Shown here one piece after another: positions 1 through 8,973 of a stretch of 64,000 bases of DNA (its first letter is position 1; every line of letters starts with the position of its first letter). The notes beneath the pieces were generated by a model. It was not told where the DNA came from and searched no databases. It worked only from the letters and a program-made list of their open reading frames with translations. The DNA lies in NCBI GenBank assembly GCA_004555655.1, contig SFHJ01000018.1, forward strand, positions 25,018 to 89,017, read 5' to 3'. Both the position numbers and the translations under genes were made by a program. The DNA comes from Clostridiales bacterium. Lineage in GTDB: Bacteria > Bacillota > Clostridia > Oscillospirales > Oscillospiraceae.

Positions 1-683
1 ACGCATTTTGCATGGTCGATGGTGCACTTCTTATCCGTGATAACAGGAGCGTCATGCGCACAGATCTTGCGGCACGCGCCGCAGCCGACGCAGGCGTCCT
101 GGTCGACCGTGGGCTTTCCGGCCGAGTGCATCTCCATCTTGCCCGCGCGCGAGCCGCCGCCCATGCCGATGTTCTTGAGCGCGCCGCCAAAGCCCGTGTT
201 CTCATGGCCCTTGAAGTGCGTCAGCGAGATGACGATATCCGCGTCCATGAGCGCACGGCCGATCTTCGCGTGTTTCACATATTCTCCGCCTTCAACAGGA
301 ACCTCCACATCGTCCGAGCCCTTCAGGCCGTCGGCAATGATGACGTGACAGCCCGTGGAAAACGGTGAGTAGCCGTTTATGTACGCCGTATCCATGTGCT
401 CAAGCGCATGCTTGCGGCTGCCGACGTAGAGCGTGTTGCAGTCGGTCAAAAACGGCATGCCGCCGCGCGCTTTGACCATGTCGGCCACAGTCTTGGCGTA
501 GTTGGGACGCAGAAAAGCCAGATTGCCCAGCTCGCCGAAGTGGAGCTTGATGGCGACGAACTTTCCCTCAAAATCGATCTGGTCAAACCCGGCCGCAAGC
601 AGGAGCTTTTCCAGCTTCATCTGCTGCGATACGCCGACACGGCAGCGGAAATCGGTAAAGTAAACCTTGGATGGCTGCATCAT
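1..683 (-). CDS. DUF362 family protein with ferredoxin-type 4Fe-4S domain (3' end cut by window)
   Basis: The gene begins at the tandem ATG codons at 683/680 behind a GGAGGAA ribosome site and runs leftward off the window, so the C-terminus is missing. The visible 227 residues show the DUF362 domain. A ferredoxin-like segment follows, with the cysteine pattern CVGCGACRKIC and the start of a second cysteine set (CTIDHAKC) at the edge. This matches the DUF362 plus 4Fe-4S proteins common in clostridia, which are probable electron-transfer proteins of unknown partner. A consensus promoter lies directly upstream. The gene is co-oriented with the LysM-GH18 gene but has its own promoter. Confidence 0.85.
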   Translation of the reverse strand, partial: MMQPSKVYFTDFRCRVGVSQQMKLEKLLLAAGFDQIDFEGKFVAIKLHFGELGNLAFLRPNYAKTVADMVKARGGMPFLTDCNTLYVGSRKHALEHMDTAYINGYSPFSTGCHVIIADGLKGSDDVEVPVEGGEYVKHAKIGRALMDADIVISLTHFKGHENTGFGGALKNIGMGGGSRAGKMEMHSAGKPTVDQDACVGCGACRKICAHDAPVITDKKCTIDHAKC

Positions 684-711
684 AAGTTCCTCCAGTAAGT
701 AAGGTAAGTTC

Positions 712-740
712 AGTATATATCTTTTCTGCAGGGCTGTCAA
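712..740 (-). promoter_or_regulatory. sigma-A type promoter of the DUF362 gene
   Basis: On the minus strand TTGACA (735-740) is followed after 17 nt by TATACT (712-717). The -35 box overlaps the stop codon of the upstream LysM-GH18 gene (737-739). Confidence 0.7.
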
Positions 741-2044
741 GCGCCGGGCGTCAGGATGGAATACAGGTAGTTGAGCAGGCTGAAATTTGCCGTGAACGGG
801 CGCATGAAGTTCCAGTAGCCAAGGCCGCGGAAGCCGTATTCCTCCACCAGTGAGAACTTGGCAAGCGAGCTGCGCGCGTCCTCGAACCAGACCTCGTGCA
901 CCGTGCCGTCGGAGAGCGTGTAGTTGAAATACGGCGTCTGCGAGACCTCGTCAAACTGGATCTGTGCGCCGGTCTCGGCTGCGAGCAGCGGCGCGGCTTC
1001 GTTGCCGATGAGCTGCGCGCGCGTCTCGCCGGCGTGAAACGGCAGCTGCCAGTCGTAGGCGTAGTTGGGAAAGCCCATGAAGATCTTCTCCGGCGGGATC
1101 TGCGTTACCGCGTAGTCCAGTACCCGCCGCACCGACGCGACCGGCGCGACCGCCATCGGCGGACCGTAGGTATAGCCCCACTCGTAGGTCATAAGCAGCA
1201 CCGCGTCGGCATTGGCGGCGATGGCGGCGTAGTCATGCCCCTCGTAGAGAACGCCCGGCTGCGTGGCGGACACCTTTGGCGCAAGCGCCGCGATGAGCTC
1301 GCCGCCCGCGGCATTCACCGCCGCGCGCAGGCGGCCGACAAACGATGCATAGCTCTCTGCCAGGGCCGCACCCAGAAATTCAAAGTCCACGTCCACCCCG
1401 CCGTAGCCGCGCGCGAGCATCTGCGCGACCGTGTTGCCGATCAGGGCCTGCTCGGCCTGCGGATCGGCAAACAGCTGCGCGGCGCGTTCGGCGGAAAACG
1501 CGCCGCTCTCCGTGAGCGTCGACAGGTGCATGAGCGGCCGCACGCCGTAGAGCCTTGCGAGCGCGATGAGCGGCTCGTCGTCCATGCCGACGAGCGTCCC
1601 CTGCGCCGTAAAGCCGTATGTAAAGGGCGTGAGGTCGGACGCGAACGGCAAAATGCCGCGCAGCGTCGGGACATTGACGTAGGGATACGCATAGCCGTTG
1701 ACCTCGACGGGCCGGGTGCGGTTTTGTTCCAGCCGCGTCACGAGCACCTGCCCGGGAAACAGCCGCGCCTGCCCGGGAAACAGCCGCGCCTGCCCGCCGA
1801 GATTCGGATTCATCCGCAGAATCTCCAGCGGACTCACACCTGCCGCCTGCGCGACGGAAAAGAGCGTGTCGCCCGTCTGCACCGTCACGGCCTGCTCCGG
1901 CCGCAGAATGAGAAGCGCCTGCCCCACCGCCAGCCGGTATGGTTCCCGCAGGCCGTTGTAGCGCGCAATGAAGCCCGGCGCAATGCCATACTGCCTTCCG
2001 ATGGCGTAGAGCGTCTGCCCGGGGCTTACCACATGAATCTGCAT
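737..2044 (-). CDS. LysM-repeat glycoside hydrolase family 18 protein (YaaH/SleL-like)
   Basis: The ATG at 2044 is chosen because an AGAGGTGAT ribosome site precedes it and the LysM domain begins at once (MQIHVVSPGQTL); the open frame extends further upstream without domain content. The 435-residue protein has two N-terminal LysM motifs, which bind peptidoglycan, followed by a GH18 barrel. The catalytic motif appears as YGGVDVDFEFLG, matching DxxDxDxE with the glutamate present. This architecture is that of YaaH/SleL cortical-fragment lysins and related wall N-acetylglucosaminidases, so a role in spore germination or wall turnover is likely. No signal peptide is visible, as is usual for spore-coat members. 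The second LysM contains a tandem 21-bp duplication encoding QARLFPG twice. Confidence 0.88.
   Translation of the reverse strand: MQIHVVSPGQTLYAIGRQYGIAPGFIARYNGLREPYRLAVGQALLILRPEQAVTVQTGDTLFSVAQAAGVSPLEILRMNPNLGGQARLFPGQARLFPGQVLVTRLEQNRTRPVEVNGYAYPYVNVPTLRGILPFASDLTPFTYGFTAQGTLVGMDDEPLIALARLYGVRPLMHLSTLTESGAFSAERAAQLFADPQAEQALIGNTVAQMLARGYGGVDVDFEFLGAALAESYASFVGRLRAAVNAAGGELIAALAPKVSATQPGVLYEGHDYAAIAANADAVLLMTYEWGYTYGPPMAVAPVASVRRVLDYAVTQIPPEKIFMGFPNYAYDWQLPFHAGETRAQLIGNEAAPLLAAETGAQIQFDEVSQTPYFNYTLSDGTVHEVWFEDARSSLAKFSLVEEYGFRGLGYWNFMRPFTANFSLLNYLYSILTPGA
1748..1791 (-). repeat. in-frame tandem 21-bp duplication inside the LysM-GH18 gene
   Basis: The unit gcctgcccgggaaacagccg occurs twice in a row and adds one extra copy of the heptapeptide QARLFPG at the end of the second LysM motif. 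It looks like a recent slippage duplication because the copies are identical. Confidence 0.8.
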
Positions 2045-2139
2045 TCTATCACCTCTTTCAAGATTATGCCGCGCCGGGCGCTTGCGTTCCGTTTTTCGCT
2101 GTGATATGGTATGAAAAACGAAAATCCTGGAGGCGGAAC

Positions 2140-2820
2140 ATGGATCTATCAGGACTCGGCGCATGGGCGCCGCTGCTGCACGACGAGCTGCAAAAACCGT
2201 ATTTTTCATCGCTCTGCGCGCGCGTGGACGAGGCCTGCGCGGCAGGCGCGGTCTATCCCCCGGCAAATGACCGCTTCGCGGCATTTGCCCTTACGCCGCC
2301 GCAAAATGTGCGCGTGGTGATTCTGGGGCAGGACCCGTACCACGAGCCGGAGCAGGCACACGGGCTGGCGTTCTCGGTGCGGCCGGGGGTGAAGCTGCCG
2401 CCGTCGCTTATGAATATTTATAAGGAACTGCAGAACGATCTCGGAATCGAAACAGGCCAAAGCGGTTGTCTCGCCGCATGGGCAAGGCAGGGCGTATTCC
2501 TGCTCAACACCGTGCTCTCTGTCGTGGCCGGGCAGGCCAACAGCCACAAGGACTTCGGCTGGCAGACGTTCACCGATGCGGTGGTCGATGTGATCGGGCA
2601 GCTGCCCCAGCCGGTGGCGTTCATTCTCTGGGGCGCGCAGGCGCAGAAAAAAGCGGCTGCCATCCGGCGCTCGGCATATCCGCGGCTGATCGTGTCCTCG
2701 CCGCACCCGAGTCCCTTGAGCGCCTACCGCGGCTTTTTCGGCAGCCGCCCGTTCTCGCGCGCCAACGCGTTTCTTACCGCGCACGGCGAGCCGGCGGTCG
2801 ACTGGACGCCGGGCGCGTAG
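2140..2820 (+). CDS. ung: uracil-DNA glycosylase, family 1
   Basis: Removes uracil from DNA as the first step of base excision repair. The 226-residue length is typical of family 1. The water-activating motif GQDPYH is at residues 63-68 (catalytic Asp65) and the DNA-intercalation motif HPSPLS is at about residue 189, both intact. The ATG at 2140 follows a TGGAGGCGG ribosome site; an in-frame GTG at 2101 has no such site. A weak promoter (TTGCGT, 17 nt, TATGGT at 2082-2110) could drive the gene, which is divergent from the LysM-GH18 gene and stands alone. Confidence 0.96.
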   Translation: MDLSGLGAWAPLLHDELQKPYFSSLCARVDEACAAGAVYPPANDRFAAFALTPPQNVRVVILGQDPYHEPEQAHGLAFSVRPGVKLPPSLMNIYKELQNDLGIETGQSGCLAAWARQGVFLLNTVLSVVAGQANSHKDFGWQTFTDAVVDVIGQLPQPVAFILWGAQAQKKAAAIRRSAYPRLIVSSPHPSPLSAYRGFFGSRPFSRANAFLTAHGEPAVDWTPGA

Positions 2821-2882
2821 ATGTATGTGCGAATCGCAAGAATTATTTCCCGTAAAAAAATGATTTTTTTCTGAAAAAACAG

Positions 2883-2911
2883 TTGAAATTTACGACGTTC
2901 TATCATAGAAT
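2883..2911 (+). promoter_or_regulatory. promoter of the trmL-pgk-tpiA operon
   Basis: TTGAAA (2883-2888), a 17-nt spacer, then TAGAAT (2906-2911), about 70 nt upstream of the trmL ATG. Confidence 0.7.
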
Positions 2912-2983
2912 ATGCTTGCGTGCGTTGGGGCTCTGACAGGGCCTGTACGCGCAAAGCCCAATCACACCCGGGAGTATTGTTTT

Positions 2984-3499
2984 ATGCTGCACGTCGTCTT
3001 GGTCGAGCCGGAGATTCCGTCGAATACCGGCAATATCGCCCGCACCTGCGCCGCCACCGGCAGCGTGCTGCACCTCATCAGGCCTTTGGGATTTGATATC
3101 TCCGACAAGGCCGTCAAGCGCGCGGGGCTTGACTACTGGCATCTGGTCGACGTGCGCGTGTACGAAAACCTCGAGGATTTTTTCTCGAAAAACGGCGTAA
3201 GCTGTATGCGGCTGTTCTCAACCAAAGCGCCGCGCAGCTACACCGACGCCTGCTATCCCGACGGGTGCTACCTCTTCTTTGGCAAGGAGACGAAGGGCCT
3301 GCCCGAGGACTTTCTCGCGGCGCACTATGACGATTGCGTCCGCATCCCCATCCGCGCGGAGGCACGGAGTCTGAATCTTGGCAACAGCGCCGCCATCGGC
3401 GTGTTTGAAGCGCTGCGTCAGCAGGGATTCCCCCACATGCTCTCGCAGGGCCGAATGATCAACTGGAACGAACACAAGGAGGAACACAATGAACTATAA
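2984..3499 (+). CDS. trmL: tRNA (cytidine/uridine-34 2'-O)-methyltransferase, SPOUT family
   Basis: Methylates the ribose 2'-OH of wobble nucleotide 34 in certain tRNA-Leu species. The 171-residue protein has the minimal SPOUT domain: N-terminal [16 protein letters not shown], the SAM-knot segments [12 protein letters not shown] and [19 protein letters not shown]. The start at 2984 is preceded by CCGGGAG; an earlier in-frame ATG at 2912 adds residues not found in the family. The last codons overlap the start of pgk by 11 nt, indicating translational coupling with the glycolytic genes. Confidence 0.93.
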   Translation: MLHVVLVEPEIPSNTGNIARTCAATGSVLHLIRPLGFDISDKAVKRAGLDYWHLVDVRVYENLEDFFSKNGVSCMRLFSTKAPRSYTDACYPDGCYLFFGKETKGLPEDFLAAHYDDCVRIPIRAEARSLNLGNSAAIGVFEALRQQGFPHMLSQGRMINWNEHKEEHNEL

Positions 3500-4688
3500 C
3501 AAGAAATCTGTAGAAGATATCGACGTACACGGCAAGCGCGTTCTGTGCCGCTGCGACTTCAACGTCCCCACCAAAGACGGCGTCATCACCAGCGACAAGC
3601 GCATCGTCGCAGCGCTTCCCACCATTGAGTACCTCGTAAAAAACGGCGCGCGCGTCATCCTCTGCTCGCACATGGGCAAGCCCAAGGGTGAGTGGAAGCC
3701 CGAGCTGTCTTTGAAGGTCGTCGCCAAGCGTCTGAGCGAGCTGCTCGGCCAGGAAGTCAAGATGGCTGAGGACGTTGTGGGTGAAAGCGCACAGGCGCTG
3801 GCCTCCTCTTTGAAAGACGGCGAAGTGATGCTGCTCGAGAACACCCGTTTTGAAAAGGGCGAGACCAAGAACGATCCGGAGCTGTCGAAGAAGATGGCCG
3901 CGCTTGCAGAGATCTTTGTCAACGACGCGTTCGGCTCTGCGCACCGCGCACATTCCTCCACCGCCGGTGTGGCCGACTATCTGCCTGCTGTCTGTGGCTA
4001 CCTGATCCAGAAGGAGATCGGCGTCATGGGCAAGGCGCTGGCCGATCCCGAGCGTCCGTTCGTCGCCATCCTCGGCGGCGCGAAGGTCTCGGACAAACTG
4101 AATGTCATCAATAACCTTCTTGAGAAGGTCGACACGCTCATCATCGGCGGCGGCATGGCCTACACTTTCCTCGCTGCCAAGGGCTACGGCATCGGCAAGA
4201 GCCTGTTCGACGCGGAAAAGGTCGACTACTGCAAGGACATGATGAAGAAGGCCGAGCAGAAGGGCGTCAAGCTCCTGCTGCCGGTCGACACCGTCGTGGC
4301 TGATTCCTTCCCCAGCCCCATTGACGCGCCCATCGACGTCAAGACCGTCGACGTGACCGCCATCCCCGCCGACATGGAGGGCATGGACATCGGCGAAAAG
4401 ACGAGAGAACTCTTCGCCGACGCTGTCAAGGCCGCCAAGACCGTCGTCTGGAACGGGCCCATGGGCGTGTTTGAAAACCCGGTTCTCGCCAAGGGCACCA
4501 TTGCCGTGGCCGAGGCTCTGGCCCAGTCCAGCGCCATCACCATCGTCGGCGGCGGCGACTCCGCGGCTGCATGCGAGCAGCTGGGCTTTGCCGACAAGAT
4601 TACCCACATCTCCACCGGCGGCGGCGCTTCGCTGGAGTTCCTCGAAGGTCTGGAGCTGCCCGGCATCGCCTGCCTGCAGGACAAGTAA
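3489..4688 (+). CDS. pgk: phosphoglycerate kinase
   Basis: Transfers the acyl phosphate of 1,3-bisphosphoglycerate to ADP in glycolysis. The 399-residue length fits. Diagnostic motifs are present: [11 protein letters not shown] near residue 20, the histidine/arginine substrate segment HMGKPKG, the nucleotide segment [13 protein letters not shown] at about 196-208 and GGGDSAAAC near 355. The ATG follows AAGGAGGAACACA, which lies inside the end of trmL. tpiA follows after 58 nt on the same strand. No gap gene is nearby. Confidence 0.98.
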   Translation: MNYNKKSVEDIDVHGKRVLCRCDFNVPTKDGVITSDKRIVAALPTIEYLVKNGARVILCSHMGKPKGEWKPELSLKVVAKRLSELLGQEVKMAEDVVGESAQALASSLKDGEVMLLENTRFEKGETKNDPELSKKMAALAEIFVNDAFGSAHRAHSSTAGVADYLPAVCGYLIQKEIGVMGKALADPERPFVAILGGAKVSDKLNVINNLLEKVDTLIIGGGMAYTFLAAKGYGIGKSLFDAEKVDYCKDMMKKAEQKGVKLLLPVDTVVADSFPSPIDAPIDVKTVDVTAIPADMEGMDIGEKTRELFADAVKAAKTVVWNGPMGVFENPVLAKGTIAVAEALAQSSAITIVGGGDSAAACEQLGFADKITHISTGGGASLEFLEGLELPGIACLQDK

Positions 4689-4746
4689 GAAAAAATCAAT
4701 CTACGGCAAAGTGCCGCTGACAATATAAAGCTACAGGAGAAATGAA

Positions 4747-5523
4747 ATGAACAGAAAATATCGCAAGACCGTCATCGCCGGCAACTGGAAGATGAACAAG
4801 ACCCCGTCCGAGACCAAGGCCTTCATGACCGAATTCAAGTCCATTATGCCCAAGGGCCGCTGGTGTGACGTGGCGCTGTGCGTGCCCGCCGTCTGCATTC
4901 CCACCGCCGTGCGCGCCATGCGCGAGACCCGCGTGGGCATCGGCGCAGAGAACTGCAACGCCAACGCTTCCGGCGCCTACACCGGCGAGATTGCCGCCAA
5001 CATGCTCGTTGACGCGGGCTGCAAGTACGTCATCATCGGCCACTCCGAGCGCCGCGCCATGGGCGAGACCGACGCCGATGTGAACGCCAAGGTGCATGCA
5101 GCGCTGGAAAACGGCCTTGTGCCCATCATGTGCGTCGGCGAGAGCCTTGAGCAGCGCGAGACCGGCATCACCGACGAGTGGATCACCATGCAGATCAAGT
5201 CCGGCCTTGCCGGCGTCGGCGAGGACAAGATTCGTAAGATGATCATCGCCTACGAGCCCATCTGGGCCATCGGCACCGGCAAGACCGCCACGCCCGAGCA
5301 GGCCGAAGAGGTCTGCGAGAACATCCGCGCGGTCATCCGCAAGCTGTACGGTGCGAAGATCGCCCGCGCGATCTCCATCCTCTACGGCGGCTCGATGAAC
5401 GAGAAGAACGCGTACGACCTGCTGGCCCGTCCCAACATCGACGGCGGTCTGATCGGCGGCGCTTCTCTGGTTCCCGAGAAGTTCGTCAAGATCATTGAGG
5501 CTGCCAACCAGCCCACCATCTGA
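4747..5523 (+). CDS. tpiA: triosephosphate isomerase
   Basis: Interconverts dihydroxyacetone phosphate and glyceraldehyde 3-phosphate. The 258-residue protein has all active-site elements: GNWKMN with Lys15, IIGHSERR with His99, AYEPIWAIGTGKT with Glu170 on loop 6, and the phosphate-binding YGGSMNEKN. The ribosome site is ACAGGAGA. An ATG five bases earlier (4742) hits a stop at once, so 4747 is the start. Last gene of the trmL-pgk-tpiA unit, closed by a strong terminator. Confidence 0.98.
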   Translation: MNRKYRKTVIAGNWKMNKTPSETKAFMTEFKSIMPKGRWCDVALCVPAVCIPTAVRAMRETRVGIGAENCNANASGAYTGEIAANMLVDAGCKYVIIGHSERRAMGETDADVNAKVHAALENGLVPIMCVGESLEQRETGITDEWITMQIKSGLAGVGEDKIRKMIIAYEPIWAIGTGKTATPEQAEEVCENIRAVIRKLYGAKIARAISILYGGSMNEKNAYDLLARPNIDGGLIGGASLVPEKFVKIIEAANQPTI

Positions 5524-5530
5524 CAGGTTA

Positions 5531-5564
5531 AAAACGAGGCGGCCTCCGGGCCGCCTCGTTTTTT
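5531..5564 (+). terminator. intrinsic terminator after tpiA
   Basis: A 14-bp perfect stem (5531-5544 with 5549-5562) with a 4-nt loop, ending in six T. Confidence 0.9.
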
Positions 5565-5591
5565 GGCAGTACATGTTTTTTGGCAGTACAT
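5558..5591 (+). repeat. two tandem 17-bp copies at the tpiA terminator tail
   Basis: The 17-mer GTTTTTTGGCAGTACAT is present at 5558-5574 and identically at 5575-5591. The first copy starts inside the terminator arm. The rest of the 5592-5766 spacer shows no recognisable gene. Confidence 0.85.
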
Positions 5592-5766
5592 TAGCGGTGC
5601 AGGAATGATTCGGCATACTCTGCTTTTGCGGACGATTTCCTTGTTTTGAAGCCAAACGTATTCTTCCCGCGCGTAAGCGCGCGCCAGACTGCAAACACTT
5701 CTCCTGCCCGGAAGATACCACAGCACGCCTGCCACTACAAGAAATCACTCATTTTGCGCGCGGATA

Positions 5767-5795
5767 TTGCATTTTGGCATGATTTGTGATATTTT
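5767..5795 (+). promoter_or_regulatory. candidate promoter of the DUF2207 gene
   Basis: TTGCAT (5767-5772), 17 nt, TATTTT (5790-5795), about 22 nt before the GTG codon. The boxes are imperfect. Confidence 0.45.
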
Positions 5796-5816
5796 GGGTA
5801 AAGAATGTGAATCGAG

Positions 5817-7496
5817 GTGAGAAGTACGAAACGCCTTTTTTCGATCCTGATCTGTATCGTCTGCCTGTTTGCGCTGTGCACCACTGCGCTTGCGGCCGAC
5901 GCTTCCATTACAGCCATGAAGACCGACTGCCTGATCGACGGCACTGGCAGCTGTCAGGTCACGCAGAGCGTCACCATCAACATCGGCGGCATTGAAAACG
6001 AGCTGCGCTTCCCGCTGGGCCCGAACGCGAAGCAGGCGTCCATCGCCGGTTACAAGGCCAGGAAAGTGAACGAGGACGGCTACACCGTTTTGGTTCTGAC
6101 AAATGAGGCCGGTTTTTCCGGCAGCCGTACCTTTACGCTCAACTACACGCTGGAAGATCTCGTCACCGAGCAGGACGAGGTGCAGACGCTGACGCTGCCG
6201 CTGCTCAGCCCCAAGTGGCCGTGGCAGATTGAGAGCTTTGACTTTACTGTCACGCTGCCCGCCGAATTTACCGACAGTCCCGACTTCTCCAGCGGCTACT
6301 ACGGCGACGTGATCGAGGAATACATGTCCGTCTCCACCGTGGGTACGGTCGTCGGCGGGTCGGTCATGGAACCGCTCAAGGACCGTGAATCGCTGCAGAT
6401 GACGCTGTCGCTGCCCAAGGGCTACTTCTCCGGCAGCTATGTAAGCTGGTCGGCCAACTGGTTCGCGTCGATTCTGGTTGTCGTTCTGGCGCTGCTGGCG
6501 GTTGTATATTACCTGCGCACGCTCTATTCCGGGCGGATGCGCACGGGCTCGCGCGCCACGCCGCCCGAGGCCACACTGCCGTGCGACATGCCCTATCTGC
6601 TCGCCTGCAAAAAGCCGAGTTTCAACATGCTCATCTGCCACTGGGCAAGCCTTGGATATCTGACAATTGCGGTCAGTAAGCGCGGCAATGTACAGCTGCG
6701 CCGCCGCGTTATCATGGGCAATGAACGCCGTGCGATTGAGGTGCGGCTGTTCGGCGCGCTGTTTGCAGACGGCGACGTGTGCGACGGCGCAAGCCTGCGC
6801 TACAAGAAAACGGCTGCAAAGGCCATGGACGCCATCCCCCGCTTCTGGCACCGGCGGCTGTATGACAAGCGCAGCGGCAACGTGCTCGTGATGCAGGCGC
6901 TGGCCTGTCTGGCCGCTGCCATCGCGTTTTTACTCAGCATGAGCCTGCTGCTGCCCGCCATGCCGGCGCGCTGGCTGCTGCTCATTCTCTGCGTTCCGGC
7001 CGGAGCAGCGCTGGGACGGCTGATGCAGCTGGCTGCATCGACGTACTATCTCAGCGACTATCTGATGCTCGCCATGGGCGTTCTGTCGGGCCTGTTGATG
7101 CTCATCGTCTCGCGGCTGGGCGGCGGTACGCTGACGGTGCTGGTTGCCGTCGTACTGAACGTCTTTACCGGCGTTGCCACGCGCCACGGCGGCAAACGCA
7201 CGGCGTCCGGCAACAAGCTCGTCGCGCAGGCCATCGGCTTCCGGCGCTATCTGCGCCGCGCGGGCGGCAATCATCTGATTGCCGCGCAGAAGCGTGACGG
7301 GCAGTTCTTCTACAAGCTGCTGCCCTACGCTGAGGCCATGGGCATGGGCGCAGTGTTTGCGAAGAAGTTCGGCGATACCACGATCGACAGCTGCGACTGG
7401 TATGAGACGGCCGAGCCGCTGCCCAAGACGGCAGAGGGCTTCTACGGCCACCTCAGGCAGACGCTGTCGCTGCTGGATATGTCGATCAGAAAGTAG
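5817..7496 (+). CDS. DUF2207 family membrane protein with signal peptide
   Basis: A 559-residue membrane protein of unknown function. It has an N-terminal signal peptide (KRLFSILICIVCLFALC, cleavage likely after TALAADA), an extracytoplasmic beta-rich domain to about residue 210, a transmembrane helix (FASILVVVLALLAVVYY), a cytoplasmic segment, two or more hydrophobic helices around 365-450, and the conserved C-terminal piece of DUF2207 (FFYKLLPYAEAMGMGAVFAKKF). The start is ambiguous. The only conventional start codon in frame is GTG 5817, which lies inside the ribosome-site-like GAGGTGAG. That site is ideally spaced for ACG 5826, which would give the textbook start (M)KRLF. The gene is monocistronic with a terminator downstream. 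Confidence 0.8.
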   Translation: MRSTKRLFSILICIVCLFALCTTALAADASITAMKTDCLIDGTGSCQVTQSVTINIGGIENELRFPLGPNAKQASIAGYKARKVNEDGYTVLVLTNEAGFSGSRTFTLNYTLEDLVTEQDEVQTLTLPLLSPKWPWQIESFDFTVTLPAEFTDSPDFSSGYYGDVIEEYMSVSTVGTVVGGSVMEPLKDRESLQMTLSLPKGYFSGSYVSWSANWFASILVVVLALLAVVYYLRTLYSGRMRTGSRATPPEATLPCDMPYLLACKKPSFNMLICHWASLGYLTIAVSKRGNVQLRRRVIMGNERRAIEVRLFGALFADGDVCDGASLRYKKTAAKAMDAIPRFWHRRLYDKRSGNVLVMQALACLAAAIAFLLSMSLLLPAMPARWLLLILCVPAGAALGRLMQLAASTYYLSDYLMLAMGVLSGLLMLIVSRLGGGTLTVLVAVVLNVFTGVATRHGGKRTASGNKLVAQAIGFRRYLRRAGGNHLIAAQKRDGQFFYKLLPYAEAMGMGAVFAKKFGDTTIDSCDWYETAEPLPKTAEGFYGHLRQTLSLLDMSIRK

Positions 7497-7507
7497 AAAA
7501 TGGTACA

Positions 7508-7543
7508 AACAGGCCTCGCCGGATTTTCCCGGCGAGGCCTGTT
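7508..7543. terminator. bidirectional terminator between DUF2207 and FAD dehydrogenase genes
   Basis: A 15-bp perfect stem (7508-7522 with 7529-7543) with a 6-nt loop lies between the convergent genes. Confidence 0.8.
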
Positions 7544-7552
7544 ATTTCCTGT

Positions 7553-8932
7553 TTAATTCTCAAATCCTGCCGCGAGCAAATCGCGCGCGACAAACACGCC
7601 GCTGGCCGACGCGTGCGACAGCGAATGCGTGATGCCGCTGCCGTCGCCGATCATATAAAGGCCCTTGTATTTGGTCTGCAGATGCCCGTCGAGCGCGACC
7701 TCCATGTTATAGAACTTGACTTCCACGCCGTACAGAAGCGTATCGTCGTTGGCCGTGCCCGGCGCAATGCGGTCGAGCGCGTAGATCATCTCGATGATGC
7801 CGTCGAGAATGCGCTTCGGCAGTACCAGGCTCAGATCGCCCGGCGTGGCCGAGAGCGTGGGCGTGACCAGACCCTCCTCAATGCGCTTGACGGTGCTGCG
7901 CCGGCCACGGATCAGGTCACCGAAACGCTGCACGATCACACCGCCGCCGAGCATATTCGAAAGCCGCGCGATCGACTCGCCGTAGCCGTTGCTGTCTTTG
8001 AACGGCTCGGAGAAGTGCTTGGCCACGAGCAGAGCAAAGTTGGTATTCTCGGTCTTCATCGCCGCGTCCTCGTAGCTGTGGCCGTTGACGGTGACAATGC
8101 CGTTGGTGTTCTCATTGACGACGATGCCGCAGGGGTTCATGCAGAACGTGCGGACGTTGTCTTCAAACTTTTCCGTGCGGTAGACGATCTTGCTTTCGTA
8201 CAGCTCGTCGGTCAGGTGCGAGAACACGACGGCCGGCAGCTCGACGCGCACACCCAGATCGACGCGGTTGGACTTGGTCTCCACGCCCAGCTCGTTGCAC
8301 ACCGACTCCATCCACTTGCTGCCGCTGCGGCCGACGGAGATGACGCACTTTTTGCAGGTGAACTCCCGATCCGCCGTTCTGACGGCGTAGCCGCCGTCGA
8401 TGACGGCCACATGCTCAACCGGCGTGTCAAAGAAGAACGTGACCTTTTCCTTCAGCTCGGCGTACAGGTTTTCCAGCACGACGAAATTGATGTCCGTGCC
8501 CAGATGACGCACCGACGCGTCGAGCAGGTTGAGCTTGTTCTGGATACAGAGCTTTTTGAACTTCGAACCGGTGGTGGAATAGAGCTTGGTGCCCCCGCCG
8601 CCATGGGTCATGTTGATATCGTCGACGTAGTGCATGAGCTCCAGCGCCTGCTTCTTGCCGATGTGCTCATAGAGCGTGCCGCCGAAGTTGTTGGTGATGT
8701 TATACTTGCCGTCGGAAAACGCGCCCGCGCCGCCGAAGCCGCTCATGATCGAGCAGCTCTTGCAGCCGATGCAGCTTTTGACCTTCTCGCCGTCGATGGG
8801 GCAGCGGCGTCTTGCCAGCGGATGCCCGGCCTCAAAGACCGCGATGTTCAGTTCCGGCGCGCGGTGCGTCAGCTCGTAGGCGGTAAAAATGCCGCCGGGG
8901 CCTGCGCCGATGATAATAACGTCATAATGCAT
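7553..8932 (-). CDS. FAD-dependent dehydrogenase (COG2509-type NAD(P)/FAD oxidoreductase)
   Basis: A 459-residue flavoprotein of uncharacterised substrate. The N-terminal dinucleotide-binding motif is VIIIGAGPGGIFTAYEL, and the C-terminal FAD contact is GDGSGITHSLSHASASG. In between are a cysteine-rich CIGCKSC and the GFGGAGAFSDGKYN segment typical of the COG2509 family. ATG 8932 is preceded by a GGAGATAC ribosome site. It lies 41 nt after the YfbR-like gene and shares its promoter. Family function is not known; a redox role is inferred from the fold only. Confidence 0.87.
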   Translation of the reverse strand: MHYDVIIIGAGPGGIFTAYELTHRAPELNIAVFEAGHPLARRRCPIDGEKVKSCIGCKSCSIMSGFGGAGAFSDGKYNITNNFGGTLYEHIGKKQALELMHYVDDINMTHGGGGTKLYSTTGSKFKKLCIQNKLNLLDASVRHLGTDINFVVLENLYAELKEKVTFFFDTPVEHVAVIDGGYAVRTADREFTCKKCVISVGRSGSKWMESVCNELGVETKSNRVDLGVRVELPAVVFSHLTDELYESKIVYRTEKFEDNVRTFCMNPCGIVVNENTNGIVTVNGHSYEDAAMKTENTNFALLVAKHFSEPFKDSNGYGESIARLSNMLGGGVIVQRFGDLIRGRRSTVKRIEEGLVTPTLSATPGDLSLVLPKRILDGIIEMIYALDRIAPGTANDDTLLYGVEVKFYNMEVALDGHLQTKYKGLYMIGDGSGITHSLSHASASGVFVARDLLAAGFEN

Positions 8933-8973
8933 AGTGTATCTCCTTCCGCCTGTGCAGCAGGCCTGCAGTCATG

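Noticed and set aside
5640..5720. A GTATTCTTCCCG segment resembling the dispersed repeat core
   Set aside because: Only about a dozen bases match and the rest of the core and end sequences are absent, so it was not counted as a copy.
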